Notes: generated from the sequence alone by a model not told the origin. A stretch of 64,000 nucleotides of DNA from Phlegmacium glaucopus (GCA_015039465.1 MU130382.1:63948-127947); one strand, 5' to 3'; numbered from the stretch's first letter, positions 1 to 12,465 are shown. Program-made: numbers and translations.

Positions 1-128
1 CCGTCTTCAAGGCTGCCTATGCACGACGTTATGGCGCTCGGGTTCCTACCAAGATCTCTTCGGCCATTATTGTTCGCGAGGAAAATATAATTACCCCCCC
101 ACCGTCCCTTTACTCAACAATTGAGTGA
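1..128 (+). CDS. IRG-like GTPase, 3' end only (copy a)
   Basis: The window opens inside a coding region whose frame (codons from position 3) ends in a TGA at 126-128. The encoded tail matches closely the C-terminus of the inverted copy at 17,361-17,714 (shared residues FKAAYARRYGAR followed by a Ser/Ala-rich tail and a YSxIE end). That similarity identifies it as the last exon of an IRG-like P-loop GTPase. The P-loop and everything upstream are outside the window, so whether the gene is intact cannot be judged. It lies 465 bp upstream of NUP192 on the same strand. The same gene order in inverse orientation recurs at 17.3-19.15 kb. Confidence 0.7.
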   Translation, partial: VFKAAYARRYGARVPTKISSAIIVREENIITPPPSLYSTIE

Positions 129-593
129 AGCAGAGTATTAGCGATAGGATCAGGTTTGGTACAGATCAGCTATTTTCCTTCTTCAATAGCATGCAGTTTG
201 GTTTCGAGAGATGCATTATCGTCTAGCAGCATCTACGGTCTGCTTAGAAAACAAGAACGGCAGGAAGAGATACTGTAGGATTGACCAACTCTTCACATCA
301 TATGTTAACACTGAGCCAGAATGAGCCTGAGGCTGCTTGCCTCTGGCAGTGCAAACGTAAATGTTGAGACATTTTGGACAATGTCACCCCGCTTGGCCAA
401 CAATGAAGAGTATGTAGAGATGATCAAAAACCAAGAAAAAATCCTCTCACAGTCCAGATGTGGACGATCTTGGTGAGTCAGACTGTCCTAATTTGGAGTT
501 TGAAGTTTGGTTTCAAGGACTAAACCAAACAGTTGAGCGCGTTGTTTCCAACGGTGAACTCAATTGAAAACAAAGGTCCTTAGCAGGACCATT
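129..593. other. Intergenic IRG-NUP192 spacer
   Basis: No ORF of interest. The first ~120 bp is alignable with the sequence around 17,220-17,380 in reverse complement (shared blocks around the TTTGGTACAGATCAGCTATT and ATCATCTAGCAGC words), so it belongs to the inverted duplicate. The rest should contain the NUP192 promoter; I see no clear TATA box. Confidence 0.5.
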
Positions 594-3500
594 ATGTCTG
601 GTGACTCTTTGACGCGGTCAGATCTCATTGATGTGTAAGGGACATCTGTTTATTTTCATTGAACGTTACCTGACGACTTTCTACAGAACCTATTTCCAAC
701 TTCATTCCATCTTGTCGAGCCCACCGGATGGCGTTAGCACCCAAAAGATCAAAGAATATCTGACGCCGCGTCAGGGGCCGCTCAGCAGTGTCGAAGAGAC
801 ATTTGGAAAGCCATTGGACGCGTCGAAGAAGAAAGTTGAAAGCGGTTCCGTTACTTTACCCGATGGCGTTGTGCTCAATGTTGAAGAAGGAGACAAGGAG
901 TTCATCTCTGCCGTTAGCTCAAGGTTCCAAATCGATGAGATACAGGCCCTCATTATGCTTCGCTCTTTTCTCTACAATCAAGGCATGCCACCCATATCAG
1001 ACACGACTTCAACCTCCGTCATGGCAGCTGAACTAGTCGATGCAATAAGCGCCTTTTATTTCTCCGAACGTCTTCACACTTTTCGTGTCTTGATACCACT
1101 CTTTCGTGCAAAAGAAAACTCAGAGGATTTTTTGTACCCTGTGGCACTCGAATTTCTTCCCAAAATCATCCCTGACGGTCCCAAATTTGCTCAATCCGTT
1201 ATCGACGAATATCTACGGAAAACAAAGGAGAAACTTCCAGAAAAACTCAACGAGGACCCGAAGGCTGCAACTCTGTGGGCGAAGCAAACGATGAAGGAGC
1301 AATTGGTTCTCTTGGAAGTTCTTTTCTGGACGATGTGGGGGTATGTTCCTTGCAGCGGTCCATTAGTGGAGTCGATATTCTCTGCAGCGTACAACACCGC
1401 TCTGGGAACATGCCAAACCAACAACACGCTGCTCCTTGACGAAGAAAGTGTCCAGCTCTCGCAGGACTGCGCTACTATTTGGATTCTCATCACCATCGAA
1501 GTGCTTGAACTCGAAAGCCTGAGCGAGCCAGATACCATAGAGTTATCCGATACTCCTTCACGACCCAATGTGTATCATGCATCACCAGAAACTCTGAGAA
1601 GAGTACATGACCTTGTTACGATGAACACGGGTAGCCAATATAGCTGCACTTATCTTGCATGGACTTATGTTGTGTCACGTCTGTCTGCAAAAGCCGCAGA
1701 AACACCCGAGATTCCTTCATCATTCAAGCCATTTTTCGATTACATCAACCCTCCGCTAACTCGATCTTATACCAATGATCGAGAATCTATCCACCTCCAG
1801 ATGGTGAAAGCGTGCTTGGATCCGGATGTAGGATTGTTTGTCTTGATGCAAACTCTTCTCACACGCTCGCCTCTATTCGTCACTGCTGTTGCATGGAAGA
1901 CAGGATCTTCTATTACTGACCCGAATGCCATTGCCTATCGCTCCGTCTTGAAAGGTTCGTTTCCGACTTGTTTTATATTCATTTCTACACTCAACAACAA
2001 CAGGTCTCCTCATTAGCCTCGTAGAACTCGTAGCGGTAGAGCTAATACCAGACTTCGAAGGTCTTGTCGACGTTTGGATCGCTCTATTTGGCAGAAGCGA
2101 GAGCCTCTCTGTAGCTGGTATATGTGCGCAGTTTTGGCAGTCAGACTGGAATCACGGGATTGCTCGACGGGCCATCTTTGACGTTGCAAGATGTCGTTTC
2201 CCCATCCATGTCAAGCCATTCCTTCGTCTCCTCCGAGCTATGACGGGTGTAGGGTTCCTCGATACCGATCCTATCTATACTGCAGAGTATGTGCAAGAAG
2301 ACGACATCCCAGAAGATCGGCACCTATGCGATCGCTTCGTCTTTCACTATCTCTTCAAACTTTCCACCTACTCCCAAGTAATACCCATCAGCGCCTGCAC
2401 TGGCGCTCACGCCTTATACGAGAGGCAGTCGGAACGATACGGTGGAAATGCCAGTCCTGGCCTAACTTACCTGAATCTAAAACCGATAAAACTTCCAGGC
2501 GGTTCCATCCTTCCCGCAAAAACCCCTGGACGACTCTTGAGCGGTGACGGGGCTGATCATATTGTCATTTGCTGGCAACATGAACATTCGGGGTGGAAAA
2601 TCATCTTGGAGATCCTGACAGACTATATCAACAGAAGACGAATGGATTACGCTGCGGGTGGTTCCTATCGAGATGTATCCTTTGGGCAGCGTGGAGGTTC
2701 TCAAATCAAGGCTCTGCGGATTGAAGACATTGGGATGGAGTTGGATGGGGAAGGGGAAGATGGCACAGAAACTGCGATCACAGACGCGCTCGATCTTGTG
2801 CGAAGCGTTATCCAGGACAATCCGACACAGGCTGGCATTCTCATGCAATCGTTGGAGGATGAAGAGCCTGTAGTTTCACATTCGATGACCGAATCGCAGC
2901 CGCCGGATCTTGTACAGTTAACCACTATGATCTTGGAAGAGTCTCTGTCTCGTGTCAAATCTGTTTCACGTACGAGGCTTATTGCTTCTGCCATGAGTGT
3001 TTTGTCAGCTCTCCTTGCCATTCCCAATTATTCCAACCGCGTGTGGCTCTACATTCGATCCACCACAGCCCTCTTCGGTTCAGAGCGAGCACCTGGTTTT
3101 GCCTCAGTTGCCCTTTCAGCGGAACGAGCAACGGGTCAGTACACGATGACATTGTCGCTACTGCATCTCGTGGAGCAACTCTTTCGTGAAGCTGCTCTGT
3201 CTATTCGTCCCGACAATTCTAAACTCCAGCAACTCAAAGAAGAAGTTTTACTCCGCGCTGCTCGCTTCATACACACAGAGATTTGGGTTGAGCACTTGGG
3301 TTGGAAATATGCCCAGCTTGGTGATCGATTTGAAATTGGCAAAAGGGTCATTTCACTATACGTTCAAGTTTTGGAAACCTCTCCGCCAACTCTTGAAGAT
3401 CGTCCCTTCCCCGTATTCAGTCAGTTAATCGCAGATATGCTACTATTCAAAGCTACGACATCCACGATTAACCCGCTTGTGTCCTCTATCAGCTCAGGGG

Positions 3501-6500
3501 GACAAGTACTTCGTATGCTCTATGCTTCACGGCGGCACGGTGATGTGCGACGTCTTATATTCCTTCTTCAAGCCAACCTTCGCCTCTGTCGTTTGATCCT
3601 CAATTACAAACTGAAATCAAGTATGGCATCTAAACCTTGCCTGCTAGAGCAAGCCTTGTGTGCGCGGATCACTGGCGGAGCACCTTCTCAAGATACAAAT
3701 CACACGAAGCACGAGCCCATCGATATTTTGGCCAGTTATGCTAGAGATCGAGACGTGGGTGCCCTAGTTCCGATTGAGGCAATGCGGGTACTTTATGCCC
3801 TTGGTGCTTCATTATCGAACTCTCAGCCTTCACCGCCAACTATCATTGGACACCTCTCGAATCCAGAAACATCTGTTGCAGCCCTCGTTCGCATCATTCA
3901 ACACCCTTACGATGAGCTCGCGCTTCGCAAAGCAATATGGAACTTTATCTCTTTAGCTGTTGATAAGGAACCTGCTCTTGCAACTCTTTTCGTAACGGGC
4001 AAGTCTCGCGCACCAGGAGAATGGAAGGAACGCAAAGACAAGGATTCAGAGAAAAAGGGCGACAAGAAGGATGAGAAGAAAGACAAGAAAGATGATGACT
4101 TATCTCATCCCTCGTCATCAAGTGCACTTGATGCAGCCCGCGAGATAATCGTCAGCTGGAAAGAGCTTTGGGAGGCAAATCCACTTCTACTTGCGTGTGT
4201 TTTCCGATTTTTGGATTCGGTATGGCAACATGCTTTGGAGCACAAGGCGGTTCTTGATCCCATTCGAAGTAATTCTGAGTTCTGGACGATCATTGCCGCT
4301 GTTGCTTGTGAGGAAGTTGGTCCAGTGCCGACATACGAGACCACTCAAATTATTATACTTGATAATGTTCGACGATCAAATTTGCACGACGTAGTTCAAA
4401 TGCACGCATACCGTACCCTGGTCAAGTCGTATGCCGTCCACATCATCACCCTCGACATCGGTTTGCACCTCCAGGTTCATGGAACAGAGGTTCCACTCAA
4501 AAAGCCCGAAAGCTACCTCAAACTCGAACCCCAGCTCAAATCTGAAGAGCAAGTGACGGATATGTTGGCAGAGGCCGCTCCCAGCTCTTATGCACCAGAA
4601 ATGCACGACAAGCTCACGAAGCTTCTTTCCGATCAGTTTCCAGGCCTGAATTTACAGCAGCTGGCAATGCAAGAACCCGTTTCTGAACGCGACTATGGAG
4701 ATAACTTTGCATTCTCGATGCCCCTTCTCCGAACTCGACTTCAAGCTTATTCTCTGGCGGCGGATAGAATGGACGATCCTGTTGAAGAAGTTGAGATGCT
4801 TCTTCTATCTGTCAACATGAACTTGTCACTTGCTCATGCTGAAACAGCCTTGGTGGAATCGTGGGAAGGTCTCCTTCGACAAGTTGTTCCCTTTCTCCGG
4901 ATAGATGCATCGGTTCGACCTATTTTCCTGTCAATAGCTGCATCAATCTCTTATGACATTGCTGGAGAGAGTAGAGAGGGTGACATGATGGGATCGATTC
5001 ATGGAGCACGCCTTTCCCTTGTACTAGCCCTGCTTGAGGTTGCCTGGTTCTCATCGTCGGATAACAAGTCTGAAATCGGGTCATTTATGAAACTAGTTCG
5101 AAATCTTCGTGGCATCGTCCTGAATGAAGCGCAGTCGCCTGCCAGATCCTTCCTTTCCATGCTCCCTAGTCCATTCCACCGCCCCCTTCTCCAGATCATC
5201 TACTTTTGCGCGAAACAGGGACGAAGCTTACTCGGACGACCAAAAACGGTGAATGCCGACCAGAGACTGACGATTGCACAGACAGTCGAAGCGACTTTAA
5301 ACTTTGTCATCGAGGCACTCAGAGTCGTTTTCGTATCAGCAAGAAGCAGAGCAGATGTAGATCTCGATCGTGATATGGAATTGCTGGTTGCCGTTTTTGA
5401 ACAGTGCATTCGTCCTGATATCGATGCATCTTCAACTTACTGGCTAACACGATGTCAAGAAACCGATGTTATCAGAGCGAGTCTAGATCTCTATGTCCAT
5501 ATTGATCTTGTTGGGCTTTCCGATCTCCCTTTACTCCTATCCCGCAAACAACCATTATACGCTCCTCATCTCCTTCTCTTCCACATGGCTCTCGTCAGTA
5601 ACCCCTCAGCTGCTGAACGGTTCGCTAGTGAAGGAGTATTAGCGGCTTACAGCAACAACTTCATCAGTTCCGCCATCAGCTCTGGCCTGATCGACGTTAT
5701 GCTTCCGGAGGTGCCTGGTCAACGCAGCCCTGCCCATCTGGCGTACTGTTCCATGTTGTCAATCGTTGCAACAGTAATAACTGCTCTAGGCCGTCAAAAC
5801 CATTACTTTGACGCGGAAGCTTGTGGATTTGTACATCTCTATGGAGATCAAATTAGTCGCGCTTTGTCCTGGACCATTGGAGACTCTATCACACTTCCTT
5901 TACTCCAGGAGCTCGATCAAGTGGTTAACTTGTTTTACTCTCTTGCTGCCAGTGTTCCAGCCGCTGCCAGTTCGAACCCTATCGTCGAGAGGGTCCTTCG
6001 GATATTCACAAATCATGCACTACATCTTCTTCAACAAGTCAATTATGCCATCACTCATCCCAATCATCTTGCGAGTTTGTATGAGCCTATAACCGCCGAA
6101 GAGAGGTCCAAGCATGAGAAAGCTCAACGTGAACCAGATCCATTAAAACGGCCGTTTGTCACTCATATGATCCATCGACTTTTCCAACTCTCTAGCAACA
6201 TTGTTGGAACGTTGGTGACAATAAGTCGTGCGGACACTGTACTTCTCACTGTCAAGGAAGATTGGCCTGTCAATGAAGCACTCGTTGTTCCAGTATGTTT
6301 ATCTTTCGTTATTGTCCAACGTTATGTCTAATCTCGACTTTTTGTTTAGCATTCGAAAGTCGTGCTGGGAGAGCCTGCCTCGTTAGGTACTCTGCTAGAA
6401 TTAGGAAACCGTACGCTCGATATTCTTCGCAACCTTATCCACCGTCCTCCTGGTCAGAGCATCACGGATCCTGCTGGACTTTCACGTTCATACACAACAC

Positions 6501-6889
6501 CTCTTGGAGTCAAGCAAGGTGTTATAATCGCCCGCCGAAATCTGGAAGCAATTCTTCTATATTCCGTTACACAGCTAGCGATGTGGCTTTCGAAACCAGA
6601 CTTTGACCGTACACCTCTTGATCCAGACACTGATGACCCCCAAGCGATGGATACTTCGAGAACAGATTCATTGGCAGTTGTGAAGGAACGTCGGCCTCGG
6701 TCATCGATAACTATGGCGGAGCGGCTGAGGCGTGGAATGACGGGCGAGATGGTGGGAGACTTGCAATCCCTATTGACGAAATCAAAAGCCATAATACAAG
6801 AGAGTGATGGTGTTATTGGTAAACCTTCCGTTGATATCACGCAAATTTTGTTGAATTTTCTCCATGATCGTATTGGTACTTCATCTTAG
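594..6889 (+). CDS. NUP192: Nuclear pore inner-ring protein Nup192/Nup205 family
   Basis: Best model is four exons: 594-634, 687-1954, 2004-6292 and 6350-6889 (introns 52, 49 and 57 bp, all GT-AG), coding 2045 residues, normal for this family. Frame is preserved across every junction. The family call rests on the N-terminal pattern (a SILSSPPD segment, then a VESGSVTLPDG strand-loop, then a helical repeat region) and on the C-terminal block containing TPLGVKQG and LEAILLYSVTQLAMWL, typical of fungal Nup192. The family forms the large alpha-solenoid scaffold of the nuclear pore inner ring. A Lys/Asp-rich low-complexity insert sits near residues 1112-1140 (4030-4100). The start at 594 is supported because the ATG is preserved in the inverted partial copy at 19.1 kb. 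The tiny first exon is the least certain part. Confidence 0.9.
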
Positions 6890-7648
6890 GCTCCTCTTCT
6901 TTCTCTTTCCCTCTTTCTCTTACTCTATCACTATTGTTTGATATATATATTACGTAGATCCATAAAAAGTATTCCTCTATGAAATGTACAGTAACAATCA
7001 TACCTCGCATGTCACATGTCACTAAGGTTCTATGTGACTCATTACGTAAGTAGAGTGAGTTCTCCAAGTTCCCTAGCCTTCATGACAGGCATATCTTTTC
7101 TAATGTCGTCAAGTCATCGAAACGGGATCCGAATTCACGGCCCTCAGGTTCAAGGCTATAAAAATCAAAATGGACATCGGAAATATATCGACGGGCGTCA
7201 CAACCAACTTGAATTAACGACTGTCATCCAACTAAGTTGTGTAGCTTTTGCCTGGTGAACTTTCTGAGACGATTTCTGCCATACAACAGTTTGGCTAAAA
7301 TATTAATCTTCGCCACATGTCATCCTGTCAACTTGCCTTCCGAGTCCCCACTCTCTTCTAAATTAAGCATAGGTTTGGTCCTCGCTAATTGGGCATAGGC
7401 TAGTGGGAAAGCTCGAGAAGTTGACACTATCAACTGATACATCGATGAACTTTAAATATAAATATGAGATCACTTGGAAGGTTCAAACTTCACATTAATT
7501 GACCTTCTCTAATTAATCATCCTTGCTAGCGTTCAACTCAACCCTTCACCTCTCCACCCCTGCGCTCTTCGCCTGCCCTCATCTGACTCTCCGACACTGT
7601 CCAAATTCCCGTTTTAACACTACAACCATCTGTCATCTGCGACTCAGA
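6890..7648. other. Intergenic, NUP192 3' side and IRG copy b promoter
   Basis: AT-rich and TC-rich 3' flank followed by the upstream region of the IRG-like gene. No coding potential recognised. The block from about 7290 is repeated, diverged, upstream of the other IRG-like genes (about 11,400-11,640, 13,600-13,790 and 15,300-15,600). Confidence 0.6.
7421..7470 (+). promoter_or_regulatory. Conserved IRG upstream block, copy b
   Basis: A ~46-bp block made of a short inverted repeat (TTGACACTATCAA), an ATCGATGAAC word and a TATAAATAT run lies about 180-230 bp before the ATG. The same block occurs before the genes at 13,882 and 15,700 and, decayed, before the pseudogene at 11,769. Its position and the TATA-like end suggest a core promoter, but it could simply be shared by recent duplication. 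Confidence 0.5.
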
Positions 7649-8736
7649 ATGGGGAATACATTGACTACTCGGGTCATTTTGGTTGCTGCTATAGCGGCGA
7701 TCAAGGAACTACTTCGTCTGCTTTCGAGAGAACTGGCAGATCTCAACGATACAAATACAGAGCTGGAGCAACACTATCAGAGAGCTCGCAACGTAGAAGA
7801 AGAATCGGCACCTAATCTTCAAGAGCAAGAACAAGAGACCAAGAAAATTCTGGAGCGTGCTGATTATTCCTTATCTAAAGGGATCCAACCAGAGGTCTGG
7901 CCAACAGAGGAAGAGTTTCAATCTGCTAAAGCACGAATCCAATACGACCCCGAGAAACTTCACTTCGCCATTTGTGGAAACTCGGGATCGGGTAAATCAT
8001 CCCTCATCAACGCTTTCCGTGGCCTCAAAAACGTCGATCCTGGAGCTACTTCCACAGGTGTAAACGATACCACAATGTCTATTACTCGTTATCCGGACCC
8101 CCATGACGAGCTTCCACGTTCACGTTTCATTTGGTTTGATGTTCCTGGAGCTGGCACCTTGAACGTCCCCGGCTGGCAATACTTCAATGAACAGGGATTA
8201 TTCATTTTTGATATCATCATCTTGGTCTATGATACTGTAAGTATTCCATATAGCCAATATCATTAAACAACTGACCACAACATCTATAGCGTTTCACCGA
8301 AATTGATGTTACTATCATACAAAACTGTGAACGATACAACATCCCGCTATTCATCGTCCGATCCAAAGCAGACGTCCACATTAAAAATATTCTGGGAGAT
8401 CAATTTGGCTATGACGAGGGTGAAGACGACGCCGTTGAAATATACAAGAAGCATCACTCAGCTGCTCGACAGTTACTCATTGACTCCACGAGAAAGAACT
8501 TGGAGAAAAATCTCGAAAAGGCCAGTCTAGCGAAACGCGAAGTTTTCCTAATTTCCAGCAATTCAATGCATGCGCTCACGACGGAGAAGTGGAATTGGAG
8601 GAACGCCGCCAATCTGATCGATGAAGCCAATCTGCTCAAAGCCGTGTTGCAGGCGGCACATGGTAGACGCTATGGCGCTCGGGCATCTGCGAAAGATCAC
8701 TCGACCGTTATCAAGCAGAACATTGCTGCGAGTTAA
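7649..8736 (+). CDS. IRG-like P-loop GTPase (copy b), myristoylation-type N-terminus
   Basis: Two exons, 7649-8236 and 8290-8736 (53-bp GTAAGT...TAG intron), coding 344 residues. The protein starts MGNTLT, a good N-myristoylation signal (Gly2, Thr6), followed by a hydrophobic helix (residues 8-18) and a short coiled coil (about 35-72). The GTPase core shows G1 GNSGSGKSS at 110-118, a TGVNDTT switch segment, G3 DVPG at 164-167 and G4 SKAD at 221-224; an ISSNS motif follows. The spacing and the TT...RYPDP...WFDVPGAGT block resemble animal immunity-related GTPases (IIGP/IRG), which act on membranes and pathogen vacuoles. A fungal function is not known to me. The ATG was chosen because copy e begins at the homologous position. 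One intact member of a local array. Confidence 0.8.
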
Positions 8737-9118
8737 TCGAGCACAAATGCGTCCAGTTACTCGTTCCATCGTCTCGGTCTAGCATCATCTTGACTCTTCA
8801 AAGTCTGTGAGTCGCGTAGTCATGTTAATCATATAGTTACTTACATATCGCTGGCAGGTAGCCACTGGCACGTTCTTTCAGTAGTAGCTCTACTGTAGCT
8901 CTCCGACATAGTGATGACGTTATTGGTAAACGTCAATGTTATGTACATACATTGTGTTTTCCTCCATTTTCATTCTTACCTTGTAAAATATTAATACCAA
9001 GACGCATAATCCCATTCTCAGCCCGCCATTTGTCTATTTGTCTACTTACCTTGCCTTTGCTCAAAGATCATGATATATCTACATATAAGGTGCCGGAAGC
9101 TCTCCGCGGGAAAGGTTT
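8737..9118. other. Spacer between convergent IRG copy b and F-box gene
   Basis: Contains 3' flank that resembles the flank of copy e around 15,100-15,190 (shared AGTAG...CTCTCCGACATA words and a following GCGTCAATATTA-like block). No ORF or RNA gene seen. Confidence 0.5.
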
Positions 9119-10399
9119 TCAATGATTTCTCTCGGTAGTATGATAGACGGTAGAATCGGTATCGAATGAGTCTAGCGGTAACATTAGAAAGGGCGTATAG
9201 TCAACTTCATTGTACAGCCACTGGATTAGGTCGTCGTCAAATGAAGGGCAAGAACGGATAGTCAGATCCTCTCCCGCCCATCCGACGAGCACACGATGAA
9301 GGCTGCTTTCCCATGTGCCATTCTTGCTGATTTCTTTGTCTGCAATAACATTGTCGAGCTTGAGGTTCAAACAGTAGAACGGTTGGGATATTCTAGGAAT
9401 TGCGCATCGACTAAAGATCGTCCTTTCGCCAAAAGCTGGTGCGCAGGCGAAGAACTCGGATAGGAAGTCTTTCGAGACACCGTCGAAATGCAAAGTGTCC
9501 ACTTCGAGATCGTGGAAAAATTCAGCATCTCGAAAGGCACTACCATAATCATGTTCATATGGATATTCCACCGACAAGTTTTGAAAGTGGAGATCACTGA
9601 GCGTTTGGATCTTGGAAATACAAGACGCAAATTCCCGTACAGAAATATAGTAGTCGTCGTCCTCTTCAATAAATCGGAAATTCGCGATGCACAAGCACAA
9701 ATTTTGGCTAGTTTTCAGGTTCTTGAACCACTCATCCGCACCATCGAATGAACATAATTCCATGAAGGCTCGGCCATCCATTGAAATCCGCTGCAGCGAG
9801 GGAAATGATGCAGCGAGGTGTGGATCAGGGATACGGAAAGCGAGTATATCATAGCCGTCATTTTCTACTTCAACTTGGGCCACACGGAATTTGAGTTTGA
9901 GTTCATACAGATTCGGAGCTGATTGCGAAAAGAAGAAGAGGGAGGAGGGAAGCGAGGATTCGTACATCACGTCGAAAACGATGGAGGCGAAGCGATGGAT
10001 ATGGGGTTCTAGAGCATCCACGATGGCCATGACGCGGTTCAGTTCACGATATTTGGAAATCTCGGCATGATCAGTTGCGCTAGTAAATACCAGCAACTTA
10101 ATTCCTGAGAGAGACTTGGACCACTCAAAAGCATTGAGGATTGGACTAGGGTCAGCGGTTACATCAAACACGATCCGTGTCCAGCACTCCGGAATTCCTG
10201 CTAGGATGTCCCGCCAAAGGCTGCAAGTCAAGGCCGCGTTGAAAGGGAAACTAGAAGGGGTGCGTGGTTCTCCTATCCAGAACTTGAAACGTACATTTTC
10301 TAGCCAGCCATAGCAGTCCCTGGGGAAGCGAGAGTAGTGAAGAGCGTGTTCGAGGATTTCGCAGTGCAATTCGACAGATAGTTGAGAGAGTCGGGCCAT
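9119..10399 (-). CDS. F-box-like protein
   Basis: Single-exon ORF of 426 residues with ATG at 10,399. The N-terminus (MARLSQLSVELHCEILEHAL...TCSLWRDIL...PECWTRI) is an F-box-like helix set as found in the very large Agaricomycete F-box families; the remainder has irregular Leu-rich repeats. Such proteins usually act as substrate adaptors of SCF ubiquitin ligases through Skp1, so target recognition would lie in the C-terminal region. It is convergent with IRG copy b. A ~50-bp echo of its 3' end is joined to a broken IRG fragment at about 10,940-10,985, showing it was involved in the local duplications. Substrate unknown. Confidence 0.75.
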   Translation of the reverse strand: MARLSQLSVELHCEILEHALHYSRFPRDCYGWLENVRFKFWIGEPRTPSSFPFNAALTCSLWRDILAGIPECWTRIVFDVTADPSPILNAFEWSKSLSGIKLLVFTSATDHAEISKYRELNRVMAIVDALEPHIHRFASIVFDVMYESSLPSSLFFFSQSAPNLYELKLKFRVAQVEVENDGYDILAFRIPDPHLAASFPSLQRISMDGRAFMELCSFDGADEWFKNLKTSQNLCLCIANFRFIEEDDDYYISVREFASCISKIQTLSDLHFQNLSVEYPYEHDYGSAFRDAEFFHDLEVDTLHFDGVSKDFLSEFFACAPAFGERTIFSRCAIPRISQPFYCLNLKLDNVIADKEISKNGTWESSLHRVLVGWAGEDLTIRSCPSFDDDLIQWLYNEVDYTPFLMLPLDSFDTDSTVYHTTERNH

Positions 10400-10984
10400 A
10401 TTATCGATATCGTGGTAGTAAGAAGATAAAGTATTGACAATTGTAATGCCGTATACTCTCCCTGGAAATTTGTCCGGTTTTATTTTCTATCCGCCAAGGA
10501 CAGAAATTTATCCGCATATGAAAGCTTAATGGCTAGCTTGGGTCGTCGAAGGAGACCGTTATTGTCCACAACATACTTATAGCAAAGCTCAGGAACTCCG
10601 AGTCAGGTCACATAAAGTCACGGGTGACCTTTGAGTCCATACTACAGTGTCCATACTACCAAGCAGCTACGTGCTCCTCGAAGGGAAGGTCTCCGACAAG
10701 TGGATGTTGTCGAAAACCTGACCGTCATCACCTAAGAATGTCATCTCAGTTGACCCGTCACGGCGACACATTGTCTGCTTTCATCAACTTCGGATGCCCT
10801 CCTCCGAGACTTGGCTGGGTAATCTCCGCCTTCGTAATCTAAATCGGGGTCATCAATCTCCTCTTGAAGTGAAGCCTCTTTCCGTACCGTCAACAAGCAG
10901 TTCTCGCAATCATAAATGGCAAGGTCTTGGATGGCCTCTGCGGGAAACGTTTTCAATGGATCTCTCTCGGTAGGGGGTATGATA
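10400..10984. other. Intergenic with echo of the F-box 3' end
   Basis: Upstream region of the F-box gene. From about 10,850 to 10,985 a minus-strand reading (a tail with DCENCLLTVRK, then an acidic stretch) and the words around TTTTCAATG...TCTCTCGGTAG match the end of the F-box gene at 9,110-9,140. I read this as a truncated duplicate of an F-box 3' end fused to the IRG fragment that follows. Confidence 0.45.
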
Positions 10985-11284
10985 GATGTTGGATAGACGA
11001 TTACATCGACTCCGCGAGGAAGAATCTCCAGACGAATCTCGAAAAAGCCAATTTGACAGTGCGCCAAGCTTTCATAATTTCGGAGCAATTCAATGCATGC
11101 GCTCACGACGGAATTGTAGGAACGCCGCCAACGTAATTGATGAAGTTAATCTACTTCAAGCGGTGTTGGTGGCAGTACATGGGTAGACGTCATGGCGCTC
11201 AGGCATCTTCCAAAGATTACTCGACCGTTGTCGACCAGAACATGCTCGCGAGTCGATCAAGCACCAATAGGTTTAATGTTTGAT
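10985..11284 (+). pseudogene. IRG-like GTPase exon 2 fragment (copy c)
   Basis: The sequence matches the last ~290 bp of copy e (DSTRKNLE..., ISSNSMHA..., NAANLIDEANLL..., ending in a Val/Phe stop context) but with indels that break the frame, for example around CATTACGTTGGCGGCGTT-side repeats and near GGGTAGACGTCATGG. No G1-G4 motifs remain. Its 3' flank also aligns with the flank of copy e (about 15,020-15,600), so this is the tail of a decayed tandem unit, not a gene. Confidence 0.75.
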
Positions 11285-11768
11285 TGGTACTCAGTCATCT
11301 TGGCTCTCTACTTTCTTTTTTCCTTTGTGTGATTGCGACTCATGCAAATCGTTACTGTATACTTCATACAGGAATGGTTCCTTGTTAGTTTCGGCTCCAC
11401 CAGCAGTCTATCTTAAAATCTTAATCTTCATCCTGCCAACTTGCCTTCCAAATCTCCATTCTCTTTATAAGCTTACTCGGGGTTCCTTCGATGCCGGCGT
11501 GAATCATGATGGTCGAGGAGTTAAGTTGACTCACCTGATACGATGAGCTTGAATATAAAAATGATATAACCTGCCTGTGGAAAAGTAATTCACATTCAAT
11601 TGACCCTCTCTAGTCAATCGTCCTTGCCAGTTTTTCCAACGAGCTTCACCTCTCCCTTCACCTGGTATGTTAACTCCACGCCAGTGCCCTGCGCTATTAC
11701 TTCATCCGACCCTCTGAAGTTGTTCAAATATCAGATAGACCATTTTGACACCAAATCGTCCCCTCAGC
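11285..11768. other. IRG spacer with decayed promoter block
   Basis: Diverged copy of the spacer between copies e and f. A degenerate version of the shared upstream block is visible at about 11,525-11,570. No coding signal. Confidence 0.5.
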
Positions 11769-12465
11769 ATGTGCGATGCATTGACTACTGTTGTTTTGGT
11801 GGCTGTCATGACTACCGTCGTGTTGGTGGCTGTCATAACGGCGATCATCATAGAACAACTCCTTCTGCTTTCGAGGTCAATTTCAGATCAAGACATTAGA
11901 GATATAATGCTCATGCTGGAGCGATACAATCAAGGAGCTTGCGATGCAGTGACCAAAGCTGAAGAGATAATGGAGGCGGCCACAAGGCTAGCCGATGATG
12001 TAAAGCAACGAGAAGAGACGGCCAAGATGCGAGAACGGGAAGTTAACCAAAGGGAACAAGATGTTAGACAACGTGAAGTCGAAGCTCGTAGGCGCGAAGA
12101 AGAAGCTAAGTTAGCTGCAGAGCAGGCCAGAGTTGCTGCCGGAGAAGAAATTTAACGAGATCAAACATCAAAGGAACGGGAAGAGGCAAAAAGACGAGAG
12201 GTAGACTGGTGGAAGTAAGTGTGTTGCATTGGAAGCTCAGAAATGTGAAGAAGAGGCCAAGGCTCGCGAAAGATAAACGAGGGGACGAGAAGAGGAAGGA
12301 GCAGCGAACGCTCAAGAGCAAGAACAGAAAGCCAAGAAATATCTGGAACGTTTCAATGGTTACTTATCGAAAGGGATCCAACCAGAGTTCCTGGCCGACA
12401 GAGGAAGAATTTCAATTTGTCCATAGTTTTTTCACCGAAATTGATATTACTATCATACAGCTACT
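11769..12465 (+). pseudogene. IRG-like GTPase pseudogene with coiled coil (copy d)
   Basis: Starts with ATG at 11,769 (MCDALTTVVLVAV, hydrophobic) and reads into a Glu/Arg/Ala-rich coiled coil closely matching copy f. It has an in-frame TAA at about 12,153 where copy f has a CAG codon, further indels, and a deletion that joins the WPTEEEF segment (12,390-12,416) directly to the start of exon 2 (FFTEIDITII, about 12,428). The whole P-loop to G3 region is therefore missing. The fusion point keeps the TAG of the intron acceptor, so it is a DNA-level deletion. Confidence 0.85.

Noticed and set aside
628..633. Start of NUP192 at 628 or 631
   Set aside because: Position 628 is a TTG, and the ATG at 631 gives a hydrophobic start encoded by what reads as an intron; splicing 634 to 687 gives a better N-terminus from the ATG at 594.
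7016..7258. 80-codon plus-strand ORF after NUP192
   Set aside because: No homology signal, AT-rich 3' flank, and not repeated near other copies.
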